Shown in pieces: positions 44,072-52,459 of a DNA stretch of 64,000 nt. The notes under the pieces are model-generated. The model was not told where the DNA came from. It searched no databases and saw only the letters and a list, made by a program, of their open reading frames with translations. Position 1 is the first letter of the stretch. Each line of letters opens with the position of its first letter. This stretch comes from Acidiferrimicrobium sp. IK. Its GTDB lineage: Bacteria > Actinomycetota > Acidimicrobiia > Acidimicrobiales > Palsa-688. The stretch is from NCBI RefSeq assembly GCF_025499425.1, contig NZ_JAIMCB010000002.1:248001-312000 (forward strand), written 5' to 3'. A program made the translations under genes and the position numbers.

Positions 44072-45469
44072 CCCGGCGGTCCCGGAGCCGGAGGGGGCGA
44101 CCGCCGGCATCCCCGGATCCGGAGGAGCCAACGGCGCGCCAAGCAGGCCCGGTTCGATGTCGGGCGCGCCGGCGTCGCTCGAGGAGGGCGCCGGCGAGCC
44201 GGGGTCGGCGGCGTCCCTGTCCGTCGGGGTGGTCCTGTCCGTCGGGGTGGTCCTCTCCGTCGGGGTGGTCCTTGCCGCCGGGGCTTTCTTCGCGGTCGGC
44301 ACCTTCTTGGCTGCCGGTGCCTTCTTGGCGGCCGCCCTCTTGCCTGCCGGCGCCTTCGCTGCCTGAGCAGCTCCGTCGGCGGCGGGAGGCGCCGCCTTGG
44401 CCGGGGCTTTTCTGGCCGGCGCGGCCTTGGCCGGGGCCGCCTTCTTGGTGCCGGCGCTCTTCGCGGCGGCCTTCGCCGGCGGGGCCGCGGGCCTAGCCGG
44501 GCCCGACCCCGTCGGCGGGCCTTCGACGGTGGCTCGCGCCTTGGCCGCCGCCGCGGCTCGGCGCGATGGGGCGGCGTCGGGGGGGACCGCCGCCGGGGGC
44601 GCGGGGGCTGCTGCTTGCAGGCGGGAGATGCGGCTCAGCACCGTCGTCCGGTTGGCGCCGGCGCGCTCCGCGGCCGCGACCGCGTCCAGCTGCTCAGCGT
44701 TGAGGCCGCCAAGCAACGGCAGGATCTCGGTGGCGCGCATCGAGGCGTATCCAGGGATCGGCTCGCCACCATCGGGGCGGGCCGGGGCGGACGCGCCGGA
44801 AGGCGCGGGCTCGCGAGGCGGTTCAACGCCCAGCTCGCTGAGCGCTGCGTCGATGCGGCGCAGCACTGTCCCCCGGGCGCGGGTGGACGCCTCGCGGGCT
44901 CGGACCTCGAGCAGCTCGTCGGGCTCCAGCTCGCCGATGAGCGGAAGGATCTCCGACACCCGCAACTCGTCGTAGTCCTCGATCGGGAAGATCGGCTCGT
45001 CGTCCCAGTTACCTTCGTCCCAACCCTCGAGCTCGTCTGGGCCCTCGTCATCGCCGGCGGCGGCGGCGGCGGCGGTCGCCATCGCGGGCTGTGGTGTCCA
45101 CTCGACCCGGTCCTCGGGGGTGTCCACCCCCGCGGCCACGCCGGGCAGAGGCCCGCCCCGGCTCGAGACGGGCGCAGTCGGGTAGGAGGCGGTGGGATCG
45201 GGCGGCCCGCCGCGGGACCTCTCGGCGCCCGCGGCAGCGAACCCCGGCTCGCCAACCGGCCCCCGTGTCGCGCCGGCCAGGCGCAGCGCCCGGCGATGAC
45301 TCAACCGGCTGAACAAGATCAGGGCCAAGCCGGCCACCGCGGCACAGATGATCGCCGCGTAGATGTAGCCCAGCGAATTGTCCGCGAAGCCGACCACGAG
45401 CAGAACGATCCCGGCCACGACGAGGCCGACAGTCACTATCAGCAACACACCATCATCCTTCCCCGGCAT
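44027..45469 (-). CDS. Membrane-anchored protein with duplicated helical module and H1-like tail
   Basis: A 480-residue protein with no assigned function. Two N-terminal membrane helices (about 8-27 and 33-54) are followed by a disordered acidic segment, then two related modules at about 163-208 and 238-284 with the shared pattern EILPLxGxLxxxxLxxV and an arginine-rich helix. Residues about 305-410 are a histone H1-like Lys/Ala/Pro tail, including three TTPTDR units. The module resembles helical repeats I have seen in other actinobacterial Ala/Lys-rich proteins. Its 3' end overlaps ileS by 45 bases in opposite sense. DNA tethering to the membrane is a speculation. Confidence 0.8.
   Translation of the reverse strand: MPGKDDGVLLIVTVGLVVAGIVLLVVGFADNSLGYIYAAIICAAVAGLALILFSRLSHRRALRLAGATRGPVGEPGFAAAGAERSRGGPPDPTASYPTAPVSSRGGPLPGVAAGVDTPEDRVEWTPQPAMATAAAAAAGDDEGPDELEGWDEGNWDDEPIFPIEDYDELRVSEILPLIGELEPDELLEVRAREASTRARGTVLRRIDAALSELGVEPPREPAPSGASAPARPDGGEPIPGYASMRATEILPLLGGLNAEQLDAVAAAERAGANRTTVLSRISRLQAAAPAPPAAVPPDAAPSRRAAAAAKARATVEGPPTGSGPARPAAPPAKAAAKSAGTKKAAPAKAAPARKAPAKAAPPAADGAAQAAKAPAGKRAAAKKAPAAKKVPTAKKAPAARTTPTERTTPTDRTTPTDRDAADPGSPAPSSSDAGAPDIEPGLLGAPLAPPDPGMPAVAPSGSGTAGSDSGDADPDGGSVG
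44219..44272 (-). repeat. 18-bp tandem repeat in the H1-like tail
   Basis: Three copies of GTCCGTCGGGGTGGTCCT (the third with one change), in frame with the minus-strand gene, encoding [12 protein letters not shown] units. Confidence 0.9.
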
Positions 45470-45650
45470 CCACGATGGATCGACAGCACCCTAGTGGGCG
45501 ATGCCGCCACGGCAGAAGTGCCCACCGAGCAGCGGCAGCTCTCCTGCTTGTCACGGTTTGTCGGGAACGCTTCGAGAGCTGCCCGGATGAGACTGGAGGG
45601 CTGCCGAGCCGTGGCGGGGCCGGTGGGGGCAGGCCCGGTCGCGTCAGGGA

Positions 45651-45703
45651 ACCGGTCGCCGCGGCGGGTCAGCGGAACGACCGGTCGCCGCGGCAGGTCA
45701 GCG
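45651..45703. repeat. 24-bp direct repeat at the divIVA end
   Basis: Copies at 45651-45674 and 45680-45703 differ at one base. The second overlaps the divIVA stop codon, so a duplicated gene end lies just downstream. Confidence 0.85.
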
Positions 45704-46642
45704 CCGGCGGCGGAGGCGGCCGCCGAAGCGGCGGTCGTCGGCGTACTCGCCGTCCTCGAAGAAGTCGTCGAGGGCCTGCTCATCGTGGTCGAGGCGATCG
45801 TCAGCGCGCCTGGGTCCCTCGACGTCGATGACCGCCTTGCGAGCGGGAACCGCCGCCACCTCGCCGGTCGGCTCCGAGAAGTCGCCCGGAGCGGGGGTCC
45901 ACATGGCCGTGTCGGGCCCGGGCTGGTCGCCGGCCGATGAAGGCGACGCGGACGGCTGAGTCGGTCCCGGCTGCGGGCGCGGCGCCTGGCCCTGCGCCGC
46001 CTGGCCCTGCGCCGCCTGGGGCTGGGACGCCGCCTGGGGCTGGGAAGCGGCGGGCGGCCCGGCGGCCGGACGGGGCACCTCGAGGGGCGTGCTCGTAGGC
46101 GGCGGGGAGACGGCGCCGGCTCGCTCCACCGCGGACAGGGCGTCTTTGAGGCTGGCGGTCAGATGTACCCGATGGTCATCGATCCAGCGGTGCATCGCGT
46201 CGATCTCCGCCTGGGCCCGCTGCCGGGACGACTCGAGGGTCGCCAGCTCGGCGCGGATGGAGCTGAGCGCCTCGTCGTGGGTGCGCCGAGCCCGCTCCTC
46301 TGTGTCGGCCAGCAGGCTCTGCGCCTGCTGCTCTGCCCCGGCGAGGATCCTCGACGCCTGCTCTCGGGCCTCCTGCACAGCCATGTCAGCGGTGCGCTGC
46401 GCCAGCACCAAGGTGCGCCGCAGCGTCTCGTCGTTGGCGATTCCTGCCCCGGATGAGTCGGCCGCAGCCGCGGCGGCCGCCTCCGCTCGCTGGGCTCGCT
46501 CCACGGCTTGGCGCAACCGGTCTTGGAGGACCTCGAGACCGGCCGCCACCTGCTCGAGGAACTGGTCGACATCCTCGGGGTGGTACCCCCGCATCTTCTC
46601 CCGGAACTCGACCTCGCGCAGGGTCTTCGGCGACACGTCCAT
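45698..46642 (-). CDS. divIVA: DivIVA-domain protein (Wag31-like)
   Basis: A 314-residue protein. The N-terminal DivIVA domain reads LREVEFREKMRGYHPEDVDQFLEQV and is followed by a long coiled coil with many Ala, Gln and Arg (about 40-175), then a Pro/Gln/Ala-rich linker and a basic end of four arginines. DivIVA recognises curved membrane and guides polar or septal wall growth in actinobacteria. The ATG at 46642 starts the domain and has TAGCAT seven bases upstream; an in-frame ATG at 46750 would add 36 low-complexity residues and is less likely. Confidence 0.92.
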   Translation of the reverse strand: MDVSPKTLREVEFREKMRGYHPEDVDQFLEQVAAGLEVLQDRLRQAVERAQRAEAAAAAAADSSGAGIANDETLRRTLVLAQRTADMAVQEAREQASRILAGAEQQAQSLLADTEERARRTHDEALSSIRAELATLESSRQRAQAEIDAMHRWIDDHRVHLTASLKDALSAVERAGAVSPPPTSTPLEVPRPAAGPPAASQPQAASQPQAAQGQAAQGQAPRPQPGPTQPSASPSSAGDQPGPDTAMWTPAPGDFSEPTGEVAAVPARKAVIDVEGPRRADDRLDHDEQALDDFFEDGEYADDRRFGGRLRRRR

Positions 46643-46655
46643 GCCGGTGATGCTA
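46643..46655 (-). promoter_or_regulatory. Leaderless -10 box for divIVA
   Basis: Minus-strand TAGCAT (46650-46655) lies seven bases before the ATG at 46642, supporting the shorter start. Confidence 0.4.
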
Positions 46656-46788
46656 GTTGGGGTCTGTGCCCCCGAGGGCGGACCCGCCTGCGGGACTGCT
46701 CCGGACCCAGCACCCGCCGCGCCGGGACCGACGGCGAGGCCAACGCTCATCTCGCGCTCGGTGCCTGCCGCGTCTGTTGCGCCCTGTG

Positions 46789-47061
46789 TCAGAAGCGGGC
46801 GAACACCTGGCTGACTATCACCTCGACGACGATGATGGCGACCAGGAACGAAATGTCGAACATCCCGATCGGCGGGATCAGGCGCCGGAACGGGGCCAGT
46901 ACCGGCTCGGTGAGAGTGAACACCACCCGGCGGACGCCGTTGAGCGGCGAGTCCCCCGAGTACGGGAACCAGCTGAGCACGGCCCGGGCGAGCAGGACGA
47001 AAACATAAAGGTTGCCGAGGTCGACGAGAACCCGGCCGACTTGACTGGTGGCGAGGAGCAC
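46789..47061 (-). CDS. YggT-family membrane protein
   Basis: A 90-residue protein with two helices, LVDLGNLYVFVLLARAVLSW and, near the end, FDISFLVAIIVVEVIVSQVF, separated by a loop with TEPVLAPFRRLIPP, the YggT signature. YggT/YlmG proteins lie beside sepF in many Gram-positive genomes and help division or envelope homeostasis. The GTG start follows the sepF stop by three bases. Length is normal. Confidence 0.93.
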   Translation of the reverse strand: MLLATSQVGRVLVDLGNLYVFVLLARAVLSWFPYSGDSPLNGVRRVVFTLTEPVLAPFRRLIPPIGMFDISFLVAIIVVEVIVSQVFARF

Positions 47062-47064
47062 GTC

Positions 47065-47586
47065 CTAGGACCGGTACAAGCCGCGCTCTTCGAGGCGACG
47101 CTTCTCCTCGGCGGAGACCTCGACATTTGACGGCGTGAGCAAGAACACCTGATCGGCGACCTTGTCCATGCTCCCCGCGAGGGCGTAGGTGACACCCGAG
47201 CAAAAGTCGATCATCCGACGCGACAGCTGCGGCTCGGCGTTTTGCAGGTTGACGATGACCGGCTGGCTGTTTTTGAACCGGTCCCCGACCTCCTGAGCGT
47301 CGGCGAAGCGCACCGGCGCCACCACGTGAACCTTGGCGCTTTGCACCGGCGTAATCGACCGCACGACTTGCGGCCGCGGCGTGACCGTCACGCCGTTGCT
47401 CGGATCGGCCCCGGTGTCACGCGCCATCGGCCGCACGACCGACACCGGCGCCTCTTGGGGTTCGGGCATGGGCCGGCGGGGCTGCTGCAGCCCGACGGGA
47501 GGTCCCTCGTCATAGCCGCCGTAGTCCTCGTAGTCGTCTGTGAGCCCCAGGTACACCATCGCCCTGTGCATGATTCCTGATGCCAT
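47065..47586 (-). CDS. sepF: Cell division protein SepF
   Basis: A 173-residue FtsZ-membrane linker. The N-terminus (MASGIMHRAMVYLGLTDDY) is an amphipathic membrane helix; an acidic linker follows, then the SepF core VQSAKVHVVAPVRFADAQEV, with VIVNLQNAEP and RMIDFCSGVTYALAG. In bacteria without FtsA, as here, SepF is the main anchor of FtsZ. GGAGG lies seven bases before the ATG. Confidence 0.95.
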   Translation of the reverse strand: MASGIMHRAMVYLGLTDDYEDYGGYDEGPPVGLQQPRRPMPEPQEAPVSVVRPMARDTGADPSNGVTVTPRPQVVRSITPVQSAKVHVVAPVRFADAQEVGDRFKNSQPVIVNLQNAEPQLSRRMIDFCSGVTYALAGSMDKVADQVFLLTPSNVEVSAEEKRRLEERGLYRS

Positions 47587-47611
47587 CTGCAGCCTCCAAG
47601 TGGTCCCGAGC

Positions 47612-48301
47612 CTATCGTCGCAAAGCCGCCGGTCCCCGCCGGGGACCGAACAAAACCCGGCCGAGACGGACCATTGTCGCCCCCTCGGCCACGGCCAGAT
47701 CGAAATCGTCGCTCATCCCCATCGACAACTCGGTCAGGCCCAGCTGGCCTGCCATTGTTGCCAATGACGAGAAGCATCGTCGCGCCACCGAGCGGTCGGC
47801 GGGCGCCAAGGTCATGAGCCCCCGCACGTCGAGCCCCGCGTCACGCCCGCGTGCCACCAGTTCCGGGGCCTCCGCCGGCTGACAGCCATGCTTGGCTTCC
47901 TCCCCGCCGACGTTGACCTCGATGAGGATCGCCGCGCCGGGCCGACGGGCAGCCAAGGCGTCGAGGACCTGGCGGCGGTCGATGCCGTGCCACAGCGCGA
48001 CGAGCGGCGCCAGCGACGCCAGCTTGTTGCGCTGCGGCGAGCCGAGGAAGTGCCAGCGAACGCCTTCGGGCGCGTGCTCAGACTTGCCGCGCAGCTCCTG
48101 GGCGTAGTTCTCGCCGAGATCGTGCAGACCGGCGTGCACGGCCTGAGCGACGGCATCGTCGCCGAAACCCTTGGTCACGGCCACCACCGTGACTTCCTCG
48201 GGGTCACCGCCTGCGGCCGCGATGCGGTCGCGCACCCCAGCCAGGCGCGCCGCGAACCGGTCGTCGTCGCTCGCCACCGGGGCCTGCGCCGCTCCCGCCA
48301 T
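47612..48301 (-). CDS. yggS: YggS-family PLP-binding protein (PLPBP)
   Basis: A 229-residue pyridoxal-phosphate protein of the YggS/PROSC family that buffers PLP and balances amino-acid metabolism without known catalysis. Lys44 in AVTKGFGD binds PLP; HDLGENYAQEL, WHFLGSPQRNK, EVNVGGEEAKHG and LSMGMSDDFDLAV are family blocks. The ATG at 48301 overlaps the pgeF stop by one base (TGATG). The place between pgeF and sepF is standard. Confidence 0.96.
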   Translation of the reverse strand: MAGAAQAPVASDDDRFAARLAGVRDRIAAAGGDPEEVTVVAVTKGFGDDAVAQAVHAGLHDLGENYAQELRGKSEHAPEGVRWHFLGSPQRNKLASLAPLVALWHGIDRRQVLDALAARRPGAAILIEVNVGGEEAKHGCQPAEAPELVARGRDAGLDVRGLMTLAPADRSVARRCFSSLATMAGQLGLTELSMGMSDDFDLAVAEGATMVRLGRVLFGPRRGPAALRR

Positions 48302-49026
48302 CACCCTCGCGCCCCGTCGGCGCCGGCTCGCCACACGACGGTGGCCTGGCGGGCCAGATCCTGCGCCGCCCGCCAGGACCAGTGCTCCGCCGAACAGGCG
48401 GTACACGTCGGACTGATCTCCTCGACCACCGCGCCGGCTCGGTGCAAAGCGGCGCTAACGCCGCCGGGCAGGTCCAGCGCCGGGCGGCCGCGTCGGTCGA
48501 GACCGCGCAGCGCCTCCCCTCCGGCGGCGACCGCCGCGTCAAGGTCGGCCGGGCCGAACTCGTAGCACTCGGCGTGGATGCACGGCCCGACGACAGCGTG
48601 CACGGCGGTCGCGCCCATGTCGCGCATCGTCGCGACGGTGGCATCGAGAACCCCAGCCACCAGCCCTCGCCACCCGGCGTGGGCCACCCCGATGACCCCC
48701 TCCGGGCTGGAGAACGCTACCGGGGCGCAGTCGGCGGTCAGCACGGCCAGCGCCACGTCGTCCTGGCGCGTCACCAACGCGTCGGCGTCGACCCCGCAAC
48801 CGTCCCCCGGGTGGCGAACCTCGATGACGGTGTTGCCGTGCACCTGCCGCGGGCGGCTCCACCGCCGAGCGACGACCCGCTGCTGGCGGGCCGCCACGGC
48901 GGCGACGTCGACGTCGGCGAAGTCACCATCGACCCGGCCGGTGCACACGACCCTGGCGTCGCCGACCATCGACCGGACCCGGCCCGAGACGGCGGGCGGC
49001 GCCCCCTGCGCCGGCACGGAAACCAC
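48301..49026 (-). CDS. pgeF: Peptidoglycan editing factor PgeF (purine nucleoside phosphorylase LACC1-like)
   Basis: A 241-residue protein of the YfiH/LACC1 family. The metal-site residues are His63 in QVHGN, Cys100 in TADCAPV and His116 in AHAGWRG, with GPCIHAECYEFG after them. Family members act on UDP-MurNAc precursors to prevent wrong amino acids in the wall or as purine nucleoside phosphorylases; older annotation calls them polyphenol oxidase. It follows ftsZ by three bases, which favours a wall role. Confidence 0.93.
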   Translation of the reverse strand: MVSVPAQGAPPAVSGRVRSMVGDARVVCTGRVDGDFADVDVAAVAARQQRVVARRWSRPRQVHGNTVIEVRHPGDGCGVDADALVTRQDDVALAVLTADCAPVAFSSPEGVIGVAHAGWRGLVAGVLDATVATMRDMGATAVHAVVGPCIHAECYEFGPADLDAAVAAGGEALRGLDRRGRPALDLPGGVSAALHRAGAVVEEISPTCTACSAEHWSWRAAQDLARQATVVWRAGADGARG

Positions 49027-49029
49027 TCG

Positions 49030-50121
49030 CTACTTGAGGAAATCGGGGACGTCGAAGTCGTCGTCCCCGAGCCCCAGCTCGCCCTCGTCCTCCAGGCCGC
49101 GCTCGGTCTCGACCAGCCCCAGGCCGCCGTTCCCGCTGCGCTCGCGTCCGGTCGGCTCGGGATTGCCCTGGGCCCAGCCGTCGAAGCCGGCGGCGATCAC
49201 GGTGACTCGAACCTCGTCGCCCATGGAGTCGTCGATCACCTGACCGAAGATGATGTTGGCGTCGGGGTGGGCCACACCATGGATGATCTCGGCCGCCTCG
49301 TTCACCTCGAACAGTCCGAGGTCGCTGCCGCCGGCGATGTTGAGCAGGATGCCTCGAGCCCCGTCGATGGACGCCTCGAGCAGCGGCGAGGTGATGGCCA
49401 GCTTGGCAGCGGTGAGCGCCCGACCCTCACCGGACGCGGTCCCGATGCCCATGATGGCTGTCCCGGCGTTGGCCATGATCATCTTCACGTCGGCGAAGTC
49501 GGTGTTGATCAGGCCGGGCGTGGTGATCAAGTCGGTGATCCCCTGTACGCCTTGTAGGAGGACCTCGTCGGCCATCTTGAACGCGTTCACCATGGAGGTC
49601 TTGTCGTTGGAGACGGTGAGCAGCCGGTCGTTGGGAATGACGATCAGCGTGTCGACCTTCTCCTTCAAGGTCTGGATCCCGGCCTCGGCCTGAACGGAGC
49701 GGCGCCGCCCCTCGAAGGCGAACGGCCGGGTCACCACGCCGATGGTGAGCGCGCCGAGGCCCTTGGCGATCTCGGCCACGACCGGTGCGCCGCCGGTGCC
49801 GGTGCCACCGCCCTTGCCCGCGGTGATGAAGACCATGTCAGCCCCCTTGAGGACCTCCTCGATCTCTTCGCGGTGCTCTTCTGCGGCCTCGCGGCCGACG
49901 TCGGGGTCCGAGCCGGCGCCGAGGCCGCGGGTGAGCTGACGGCCGATGTCGAGCTTGACATCAGCGTCGCTCATCAGCAGCGCCTGGGCGTCGGTGTTGA
50001 CGGCGATGAATTCGACACCTTTGAGGCCGGCGTCGATCATCCGGTTGACGGCGTTGACGCCCCCTCCGCCGATGCCGACCACCTTGATGACGGCGATGTA
50101 GTTCTGGGCTGCACCGGCCAT
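49030..50121 (-). CDS. ftsZ: Cell division GTPase FtsZ
   Basis: A 363-residue tubulin-like GTPase that forms the division ring. GGGTGTG at residues 104-110 binds GTP, and the T7 loop reads NTDFAD, completing the site of the next subunit. The C-terminal linker is short and ends [10 protein letters not shown], the peptide that binds SepF and other partners. No FtsA is beside it. GGGAGG lies before the ATG. The 362-bp region upstream likely holds its own promoters. Confidence 0.98.
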   Translation of the reverse strand: MAGAAQNYIAVIKVVGIGGGGVNAVNRMIDAGLKGVEFIAVNTDAQALLMSDADVKLDIGRQLTRGLGAGSDPDVGREAAEEHREEIEEVLKGADMVFITAGKGGGTGTGGAPVVAEIAKGLGALTIGVVTRPFAFEGRRRSVQAEAGIQTLKEKVDTLIVIPNDRLLTVSNDKTSMVNAFKMADEVLLQGVQGITDLITTPGLINTDFADVKMIMANAGTAIMGIGTASGEGRALTAAKLAITSPLLEASIDGARGILLNIAGGSDLGLFEVNEAAEIIHGVAHPDANIIFGQVIDDSMGDEVRVTVIAAGFDGWAQGNPEPTGRERSGNGGLGLVETERGLEDEGELGLGDDDFDVPDFLK

Positions 50122-50483
50122 GAAGTCCTCCCGGGCACGGCAACAGGCCGGCGTCTTGCCGGACCTGGGGCACTGGTCGTTGGTCTAAATCGTGGTTCGG
50201 GGGGTTCCCCGTACCTGTGGATACGGACAAGCGTGGCACGTGGAGAGCCGCACACCGTGGATGCAACACAAGCAGCCGGGGCGCCCGGGTCAGCTCCACG
50301 CAGGTTTCGGATCGGACGCTCAAACGAGCCGCACCGCCCGAAACCCGTTGCGCAGGTAGATCTAAGCCTTAACTCTCGATCTAAAGCACATATCAAGACC
50401 GAGGTCAACCTCGTGCTTTGGTCGAGGACCGTAGTCGCATCTACCCCTTTGGTCAAGAGCGGGCGGCCGCGGCCCGCTGTGGC
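50122..50483. other. 362-bp gap between ftsQ and ftsZ
   Basis: No gene is seen. The half next to ftsQ is the AT-richest part of the dcw region and holds the candidate promoter at 50359-50408. The rest is GC-rich, ending in the ftsZ ribosome site. Confidence 0.6.
50359..50408 (-). promoter_or_regulatory. Candidate ftsZ promoter region with direct repeats
   Basis: Minus strand: TTGACC (50403-50408), 17 bases, TTTAGA (50380-50385). The 8-mers CTTAGATC (50359-50366) and TTTAGATC (50378-50385) form a direct repeat, the second being part of the -10 area. ftsZ promoters at this place are known in other actinobacteria; the exact boxes are a guess. Confidence 0.45.
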
Positions 50484-51395
50484 TCAGCCCCCTGACCCGC
50501 CGGTCGCGGCCGCCGACGGGGCGGGCCCCGACAGCGCCGGGCGATCGGGCACCCGCAGGTCGATGCGGGTCACGCCGACCAGCGGACCGTGGGCCACCAC
50601 CGCCGCCAGGCCGCGGATCTTCGCGGCCAGTTGCGAGGCGTCACCGAACACCACCGCGGTAGTCCCCACGGTGGCGACCAGGCCGTCCGCGGCCGTTACC
50701 GAGATGGCCTGCACGTCGCTGCGCACGGCCGGACCGAGGGCCGCTGCGAGGGACAGCTCCCCGGCGAGGGGGTGGGACGGGTCGACCACGGCCGGCGCCG
50801 GGGCCCCGGGCGCGGTGGCGGCCAGCGCAGCCGGCCCCGGACCGGGGCTTCCGGGCAGCCATTGTCCCGCTGCGACGGTCCCGACCTGGGCGTTTATGGC
50901 GGGCAGGCCGGCTCCCACGGCCGGCCCGACGGCGAGGACCCGACCGGTGCGGTCGACCACGGCCCGGCCCAGGCCGACGCCGGTCACGGCCACGCCGTCT
51001 CTGGTGGTGAGGTTGATGCGCACCGTTCCCGGCCACTGGCGAGTAACCGTCGCGATGGCCACCAGCGGCAGGCTCTCCAGGCGCCGGGTGTCGGAGGAGG
51101 TGCTCACGTCGACCATCAGGGCCTGATGATCGAGCCCTGCGGCGTGAAGGACGACGCCTGCGGGGACTGCGGCGCCGGCCCCGGCGACGCGGACGTGGCG
51201 GACCTTCAAAAGCGGGGTGTGGACGACGCCGAGAGCGGCGGCGACCACGCCGACTGCGACGCTCACGCCGACAAGGATGTGCAGCCGGCGACGGCCTTCT
51301 TGTCTGCGGACCTCGACCAGCCGCTGGCGGATCCGAGGGTCGATCGGTATGTGCGGCCGGGTCGGCGCATCTTGGTCGATGACGGATGAAAACAC
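50484..51395 (-). CDS. ftsQ: Cell division protein FtsQ
   Basis: A 303-residue bitopic protein. A basic cytoplasmic part (RQRLVEVRRQEGRRRLH) precedes one helix (ILVGVSVAVGVVAAALGV), then the POTRA domain LLKVRHVRVAGAGAAVPAGVVLHAAG and the FtsQ domain with VTRQWPGTVRINLTTRD. It scaffolds FtsB/FtsL at the septum. The GTG at 51395 has AGGAGGG five bases upstream and shares one base with the murB stop. A poorly conserved Pro/Gly insertion (GSPGPGPAALAATAPGAP) lies in the middle. Confidence 0.93.
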   Translation of the reverse strand: MFSSVIDQDAPTRPHIPIDPRIRQRLVEVRRQEGRRRLHILVGVSVAVGVVAAALGVVHTPLLKVRHVRVAGAGAAVPAGVVLHAAGLDHQALMVDVSTSSDTRRLESLPLVAIATVTRQWPGTVRINLTTRDGVAVTGVGLGRAVVDRTGRVLAVGPAVGAGLPAINAQVGTVAAGQWLPGSPGPGPAALAATAPGAPAPAVVDPSHPLAGELSLAAALGPAVRSDVQAISVTAADGLVATVGTTAVVFGDASQLAAKIRGLAAVVAHGPLVGVTRIDLRVPDRPALSGPAPSAAATGGSGG

Positions 51396-52459
51396 TAACC
51401 CTCCTGTAGACGTTGAGACTCGAGATCTGCGGGTGTGACCGGGTCGGCGGTGGAAGAGGCCTCGAACCCGATCCGCCGGATCTCTGTGGTGAGCGTTACG
51501 CCGAAGGCTGAAGCCACCGAGCGCCGGACCTCCTCGATCAGGGCGTTGACGTCGTCGGCAGATCCGCCTGGGTCCGCCTGGATGAAGTTGGCGTGCTTGG
51601 CGGACACCTCCGCGCTTCCGTGGCGGGCGCCTTTGAGGCCCGCCGCCTCCACCAGCCATCCCGCTGACCGGGCTGGTCCCGGGCCGGGCGGGTTGGTGAA
51701 CACCGACCCGGCGTTCTGGCCGCCCGGCTGATGCTCGCGCCGCCACCGGACGATGGCGCGGATGGTCTCGCCTCCTGCCGCGGCGTCGCCCTTGCTGAGA
51801 GCCAGTTCGATCTCGACCACGATCTGGGTGGCCCGCAGGGACGACCGCCGGTAGCCATAGCCCAGCTCGGCGAGCTCGATTCGTTGGAGCACCGCTCGCC
51901 CGTCGCGGTCGGGGGCGCAGGCCATGTCGGCGACTGTGACCGCTGCGACGCTGCGGGCCATGTCGGAACCGTGGCCGCCGGCGTTCATCCGGGCCGCTCC
52001 ACCCGCCGAGCCGGGGACACCTACGGCCCACTCGAAGCCGGTGAGCCCGGCGTCGACGCTGCGCCTGGCCAGCGTCGGGAGGGGTACTGCCGCGCCGCAG
52101 CGAACCTGCGACCCCTCGAAGTGGACGGCGCCGAAGGCCGTCTCGGCCGGATCCAGGATGACTGCGATGCCGGGATACCCGCGGTCGGCGACGAGGAGGT
52201 TGGAACCCCGCCCGACTGCGAGCACCTCGAGCCCAGTCGCCCGGTGTGCCCGGGCGACCGCGCCTAGGTCTTCCAGGCTGGAGGCGACCACCAGGACCGC
52301 CGCGGGACCCCCCACCCGGTAGGTGGTGCGGGTACCGAGGGGGGCGCCGATCTGGGCGAGGGGGCCGAGGATCTCGCTGGCTTCCTCGATGCGGCGCGGG
52401 TCGGGGGTCGGCTCTGGCCCGGGGGGAGAGCCCGACCCAAGGCCGCGGGAGTCGGTCAC
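51395..52459 (-). CDS. murB: UDP-N-acetylenolpyruvoylglucosamine reductase MurB
   Basis: A 354-residue FAD/NADPH enzyme that makes UDP-MurNAc. TTYRVGGPAAVLVVA and GRGSNLLVADRGYPG bind FAD, GYGYRRSSLR carries an active-site Arg, and QNAGSVFTNPPG holds the catalytic Ser. The C-terminal glutamate is in the HANFIQ part of the fold. The GTG at 52459 overlaps the murC stop as GTGA. Confidence 0.95.
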   Translation of the reverse strand: MTDSRGLGSGSPPGPEPTPDPRRIEEASEILGPLAQIGAPLGTRTTYRVGGPAAVLVVASSLEDLGAVARAHRATGLEVLAVGRGSNLLVADRGYPGIAVILDPAETAFGAVHFEGSQVRCGAAVPLPTLARRSVDAGLTGFEWAVGVPGSAGGAARMNAGGHGSDMARSVAAVTVADMACAPDRDGRAVLQRIELAELGYGYRRSSLRATQIVVEIELALSKGDAAAGGETIRAIVRWRREHQPGGQNAGSVFTNPPGPGPARSAGWLVEAAGLKGARHGSAEVSAKHANFIQADPGGSADDVNALIEEVRRSVASAFGVTLTTEIRRIGFEASSTADPVTPADLESQRLQEG

